A stretch of 17,184 nt of DNA from Polaromonas sp. (GTDB lineage: Bacteria; Pseudomonadota; Gammaproteobacteria; Burkholderiales; Burkholderiaceae_C), in contig JAHFQQ010000032.1 in the NCBI GenBank assembly GCA_023259235.1, positions 1 through 17,184 of the forward strand, read 5' to 3'. The position numbers and the translations under genes are program-made. The notes below the pieces were generated by a model. That model ran no database searches, was not told the origin of the DNA, and worked only from the letters and a program-made list of their open reading frames with translations. This document shows, one piece after another, positions 14,222 through 17,184 of the stretch (position 1 is the first letter of the stretch; every line of letters starts with the position of its first letter).

Positions 14222-14330
14222 TTCCAACGCAAAGACGCCAAGGCGCAAAGAACGCAAAGTGGATAAAGAGAAAAATTAAAGTTTTCGGTTTTCTTCGCGT
14301 TCTTTGCGTGTTTACGCCTTGGCGTTGGAA
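14222..14330. repeat. 109-bp imperfect inverted repeat (MITE/REP-like) between Fe-S and DUF3501 genes
   Basis: Three blocks on the left are repeated in reverse complement on the right: TTCCAACGC (14222-14230 with 14322-14330), CGCCAAGGCG (14236-14245 with 14315-14324) and CGCAAAGAACGC (14244-14255 with 14297-14308). Spacing between blocks differs on the two sides, so the arms pair with bulges. The left arm also contains three copies of CGCAAAG. The middle (about 14260-14296) is AT-rich. I recall CGCAAAG-type repeats between genes in many bacteria. The element begins 14 bp after the Fe-S stop codon and ends just before the DUF3501 start. Confidence 0.75.
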
Positions 14331-14350
14331 ACCAGATTGTGAGCAAAACC

Positions 14351-14941
14351 ATGCAAATCACCGGAAAAATCACTCCCGACAGCCTGATGACGCTGGAGGC
14401 CTACAGCAAGTATCGCAAGGAGCACAAAGCACAGATCATGGCGCACCGCCAGTTGCGCAGCGTGCATCTGGGTGAGCACATCAATGTGCAGTTCGAGAGC
14501 GAAACCAGCATTCGCTACCAGATCCAGGAAATGCTGCGCCTGGAAAAAATCTTTGAGGAACAGGCCATTAACCAGGAAATCGAGGCCTACGCGCCGCTGC
14601 TGCCTGACGGCAGCAACTGGAAGGCGACCATGATGATCGAGTACCCCGACGTCAACGAACGCAAGCGTGAACTGGCGCGCCTGATCGGTGTTGAAGACCA
14701 CCTGTTTGTTGAAATCGAGGGCCACGCCCGTGTTTATGCGATTGCCGACGAAGACATGGACCGGGAAAACGACGAGAAAACCTCGGCCGTGCATTTTGTG
14801 CGTTTTGAGCTGAGCCCTGTCATGTGCGCCGCGGTCAAGGCCGGCGCCAGCGTCAAGCTGGGCTGCGACCACACTCATTACCCGGCGCATGTCACGATTC
14901 CGGCCGATGCGCTGGCGTCACTGGCGGGAGACCTGCGTTAA
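14351..14941 (+). CDS. DUF3501 family protein
   Basis: Soluble protein of 196 residues matching what I recall of DUF3501. It has an N-terminal SLMTLEAYSKYRKEHKAQIM, the conserved HLGEHINVQFESETSIRYQI, QEMLRLEKIFEEQAI, LLPDGSNWKATMMIEYPD and a C-terminal HFVRFELSPVMCAAVKAGAS. Only two cysteines are present, without a metal motif. Histidines occur near the C-terminus (GCDHTHYPAH). The biochemical function is unknown. From memory, family members are often encoded next to rubrerythrin and GlpC-like Fe-S genes, as here, which suggests a shared process. A GTG at 14339 would add four residues (MSKT) and has GGAAA at a usable distance, within the inverted repeat upstream; I prefer the ATG at 14351 but cannot exclude it. 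YaaA follows after 57 bp. Confidence 0.88.
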   Translation: MQITGKITPDSLMTLEAYSKYRKEHKAQIMAHRQLRSVHLGEHINVQFESETSIRYQIQEMLRLEKIFEEQAINQEIEAYAPLLPDGSNWKATMMIEYPDVNERKRELARLIGVEDHLFVEIEGHARVYAIADEDMDRENDEKTSAVHFVRFELSPVMCAAVKAGASVKLGCDHTHYPAHVTIPADALASLAGDLR

Positions 14942-14998
14942 GCCGCGCGGCGCTTGTCGTACAGTCAGGCCTTTGCCCGGCCTCAAAACTCAAACGCC

Positions 14999-15775
14999 AT
15001 GCTGTTTTTACTCTCGCCAGCCAAATCGCTTGACTACGACACGCCACCTCACATCGCAACGCACACCCAGCCATTGTTCAGGCGCCGGTCGGCCGAGCTG
15101 ATCGACCTGCTCAGGACGAAAGCGCCGCAGCAGATCGGCACGCTGATGAAGCTGTCAGATGCGTTGTCCGGCCTGAATGTGGCCCGCTATCAGGCCTGGT
15201 CGGACAAATTCACCGCCAGAAATTCAAAGCAGGCGGTGCTGGCCTTCAACGGCGATGCCTACAAGGGGCTGAACGCCAAAACCCTCAGCGCGGCGCAGCT
15301 TGCCTGGGCACAGGGCCATGTATGTATTCTGAGCGGATTGCACGGCGTGTTGCGCCCGCTCGACTGGATGCAGCCTTACCGACTGGAGATGGGCACCGCG
15401 CTGCCCACCAGCCACGGCAAGAACCTGTACCAGTTCTGGGGTTCGCAGATTGCCGATTACCTCAATGAGCGAGCGGCGGTTGACACCTCGCCGGTGATCG
15501 TGAATCTGGCCAGCGCGGAATATTTCAAGGCGGTCGACCGCAAGGCGCTGAAAGCCCGCGTCGTGACCTGCGTGTTTGAGGAGTACCGGGGCGGGAAGTA
15601 CCAGGTCATCAGTTTCAGGGCCAAGCGCGCACGTGGCCTGATGCTGCGCCATGCCATCGAATGCAAGCTGGGAACGGTTAGAAAACTTGAAAGCTTTGAC
15701 CTTGAAGGCTATGCCTTTGACGCCGCCGCGTCAGAGCCCGACCGGAAGGTATTTCGGCGCAATCAGGGCGGTTGA
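14999..15775 (+). CDS. yaaA: Peroxide stress protein YaaA (DUF328/UPF0246)
   Basis: Protein of 258 residues, the usual family length. The N-terminus MLFLLSPAKSLDYDTP is diagnostic. Other family segments are MKLSDALSGLNVARYQAW, LAFNGDAYKGLNA, LSGLHGVLRPLDWMQPYRLE, NLYQFWGSQIADYLN, VNLASAEYFKAV and a C-terminal FRAKRARGLMLRHAI. In E. coli, yaaA is induced by OxyR and lowers free intracellular iron during H2O2 stress, protecting DNA and proteins; YaaA proteins also bind DNA. The ATG at 14999 is chosen because the family starts with MLFLLSP; the frame continues upstream to 14954 without family resemblance. Its place 57 bp after DUF3501 and near a rubrerythrin supports a joint role in peroxide/iron defence. 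No OxyR site was identified. Confidence 0.95.
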   Translation: MLFLLSPAKSLDYDTPPHIATHTQPLFRRRSAELIDLLRTKAPQQIGTLMKLSDALSGLNVARYQAWSDKFTARNSKQAVLAFNGDAYKGLNAKTLSAAQLAWAQGHVCILSGLHGVLRPLDWMQPYRLEMGTALPTSHGKNLYQFWGSQIADYLNERAAVDTSPVIVNLASAEYFKAVDRKALKARVVTCVFEEYRGGKYQVISFRAKRARGLMLRHAIECKLGTVRKLESFDLEGYAFDAAASEPDRKVFRRNQGG

Positions 15776-15877
15776 CGCCCTGGTGGGTGAGAAGCGCCGC
15801 CGCGGGGTCGCGTCCCGGTGGGTTAAAGTTATAAGAGAAAAAGCCATGCAGCCCATATGCTGTAATCAGAGAACGCT

Positions 15878-16783
15878 ATGAAAATACGAGCAAGCAACAT
15901 TGATATCGAAGTCGAGGACAGCGGCGTGGGACTCGATGCCAGGGGCCAGCCACGGCCCGTGGTGCTGCTCATCATGGGGCTGGGCATGCAGCTCATCGCC
16001 TGGCCGCCCGAGATGGTGCAGGGGCTGGTCGACGCAGGCTTTCGTGTTGTACGTTTCGACAACCGCGACGCAGGCTTGAGCCAGGGCTTCGATCACCTTG
16101 GCACGCCCGGCCTGCTCTGGACGGGCCTGAAATACCGGCTGGGCTGGCGCATCAGGCCGCCCTACAGCCTGCAGGACATGGCGGCTGACGCGCTCGGGGT
16201 GCTCGATGCGCTGCAGATCGGCAAGGCGCACATTGTCGGCGTGAGCATGGGCGGCATGATCGCCCAGCGCCTGGCCCTGACGGCCCCGGCGCGCGTTTTG
16301 AGCCTGGCCAGCATCATGAGTTCGAGCGGCGCGCGCGGTCTGCCCGCGGCCAGGCCTGAAGTGACGCGGGTGCTGCTTAGCCGCCCCGCCAACAAAAGCA
16401 TGCAGGCTGCCATAGACCATTCGGTCAGGCTGTTCAAGGCGATTGGCAGTCCGGGCTTTGCCATCAGCGAGGTGGACTTGCGTGAACGTGTCACCGCGGC
16501 CCACCGCCGCAGCTATCGTCCGCGCGGCATTGCGCGCCAGATGGTTGCCATTGTTGCCGACAGCGCGCGCGCCGCCGCGCTGGCCCGAGTCGCCGCGCCG
16601 ACGCTGGTGGTGCATGGCAAGGCCGATCCGCTGGTGCCGTTTGCGTGCGGCGAAGACACCGCGCGCCGCATTCCAGGCGCCCGGCTGGAGGGGGTTCAAG
16701 GCATGGGCCATGATTTGCCGCCCGGCGTGGCGGCGCGATTGCTGGCGTTGCTGATTCCGCACCTCAATGCGAACAATGCCTGA
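15878..16783 (+). CDS. Alpha/beta-fold hydrolase
   Basis: Soluble hydrolase of 301 residues. The oxyanion/entry motif is LLIMGLGMQLIAWP (30-43), followed by RFDNRDAGLS (59-68) typical of this subgroup. The nucleophile elbow is GVSMGG with Ser123. The acid is Asp250 in HGKADPLVP, and the base is His278 in GMGHDLP. The triad is complete and correctly ordered, so an active esterase, lipase or similar enzyme is expected. Subgroup features resemble enzymes often named alpha/beta hydrolase or aclacinomycin methylesterase RdmC-like, but the substrate is not predictable. It begins 102 bp after yaaA, with AGAGAA before the ATG, and ends 13 bp before queF, so the two may be co-transcribed. No signal peptide is seen. 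Confidence 0.88.
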   Translation: MKIRASNIDIEVEDSGVGLDARGQPRPVVLLIMGLGMQLIAWPPEMVQGLVDAGFRVVRFDNRDAGLSQGFDHLGTPGLLWTGLKYRLGWRIRPPYSLQDMAADALGVLDALQIGKAHIVGVSMGGMIAQRLALTAPARVLSLASIMSSSGARGLPAARPEVTRVLLSRPANKSMQAAIDHSVRLFKAIGSPGFAISEVDLRERVTAAHRRSYRPRGIARQMVAIVADSARAAALARVAAPTLVVHGKADPLVPFACGEDTARRIPGARLEGVQGMGHDLPPGVAARLLALLIPHLNANNA

Positions 16784-16796
16784 AGGTGGATTGAAC

Positions 16797-17184
16797 ATGA
16801 CCGTCCCTGAACACTCCCAGCTCGGCAAGGTATCAGGCTATGCTGACCAGTACGACGCTTCGCTGCTGTTCCCGTTTCCACGCGCCGCCAAGCGGCTGGA
16901 GCTCGGCATCACGGGCGCGCTGCCATTTTTGGGCGCTGACCTGTGGACCGCGTTCGAGCTGAGCTGGCTCAATGTGCGCGGCAAGCCGCAGGTAGCGCTG
17001 GCGCATTTCATTGTGCCCTGCGAAACCCCCAACATCATTGAGAGCAAATCCTTCAAGCTCTATGTGAACAGCTTCAGCCAGACCAGTTTTGCGGATGCGT
17101 CCGCGGTGCAGGCGTGCCTTCGCGCCGATATCAGTGAAGCGGCCTGGCGCGGCGCGGCGCAGGCCCCGCAAGTGGGCGTGAAAC
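16797..17184 (+). CDS. queF: NADPH-dependent 7-cyano-7-deazaguanine reductase, N-terminal part
   Basis: The first 129 codons of a long-type QueF, cut by the right edge of the window. QueF reduces preQ0 to preQ1 in queuosine synthesis for tRNA wobble positions. The visible part aligns with the N-terminal half of E. coli QueF: YDASLLFPFPR (19-29), LWTAFELSWLNVRGKPQVAL (49-68) and the hallmark ESKSFKLYVNSFSQTSF (82-98). The catalytic Cys and Asp of the long type lie in the C-terminal half and are outside the window. AAGGTGG lies at a suitable distance before the ATG at 16797. The gene follows the alpha/beta hydrolase by 13 bp on the same strand. Confidence 0.95.
   Translation, partial: MTVPEHSQLGKVSGYADQYDASLLFPFPRAAKRLELGITGALPFLGADLWTAFELSWLNVRGKPQVALAHFIVPCETPNIIESKSFKLYVNSFSQTSFADASAVQACLRADISEAAWRGAAQAPQVGVK

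Noticed and set aside
14228..14259. CRISPR-like or tandem array from three CGCAAAG copies
   Set aside because: Copies are only 7 bp with uneven gaps and are matched in inverted form on the right, which fits an inverted-repeat element rather than an array.

Overview
The window looks like chromosomal DNA of a beta-proteobacterium of the order Burkholderiales, most likely a Comamonadaceae member close to Polaromonas, Rhodoferax or Variovorax. This rests on the high GC content, the style of ValS, GalU, CysM, YaaA and long-type QueF, and a GC-rich palindromic repeat whose arrangement I recall from that family. The genus is an inference; there is no rRNA or other marker.

Left part (1-2824): a minus-strand block read from right to left. 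It holds an OmpR-type response regulator, an overlapping HAMP/HisKA sensor kinase, and the first 55 codons of a probable RND/HlyD-type efflux adaptor that runs off the left edge. A tRNA-Leu(CAA) gene, also minus strand, has its 3' end facing this block.

Middle (2864-6786): cysteine synthase CysM, a zinc-ribbon NUDIX hydrolase and a TusA-type sulfur carrier on the plus strand, then galU on the minus strand. Next is a GTG-started plus-strand protein of the D-2-hydroxyacid dehydrogenase family whose cofactor loop and catalytic histidine are altered. Minus strand 6830-11905 holds valS, a small DUF2783 protein and a large flavin-dependent (group A type) monooxygenase. valS carries an in-frame insert of about 29 codons that coincides with a hairpin-rich palindromic element. 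Its start codon lies directly downstream of a hairpin plus T-run that looks like an intrinsic terminator or attenuator.

Right part (12264-17184, all plus strand): a rubrerythrin without a rubredoxin domain, a 449-residue heterodisulfide-reductase-like Fe-S protein, a DUF3501 protein and YaaA, then an alpha/beta hydrolase and the N-terminal half of queF. The first four make a plausible peroxide/iron-stress group: a diiron peroxidase lacking its own electron-transfer domain, a candidate Fe-S electron donor, an uncharacterised conserved partner, and a protein known in E. coli to limit free iron under H2O2 stress. This is the best candidate for an under-described system here. A 109-bp imperfect inverted repeat (MITE/REP-like) lies between the Fe-S gene and the DUF3501 gene.

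No integrase, transposase gene, CRISPR array, rRNA or replication origin was seen. Family assignments come from reading motifs by eye, without database searches.
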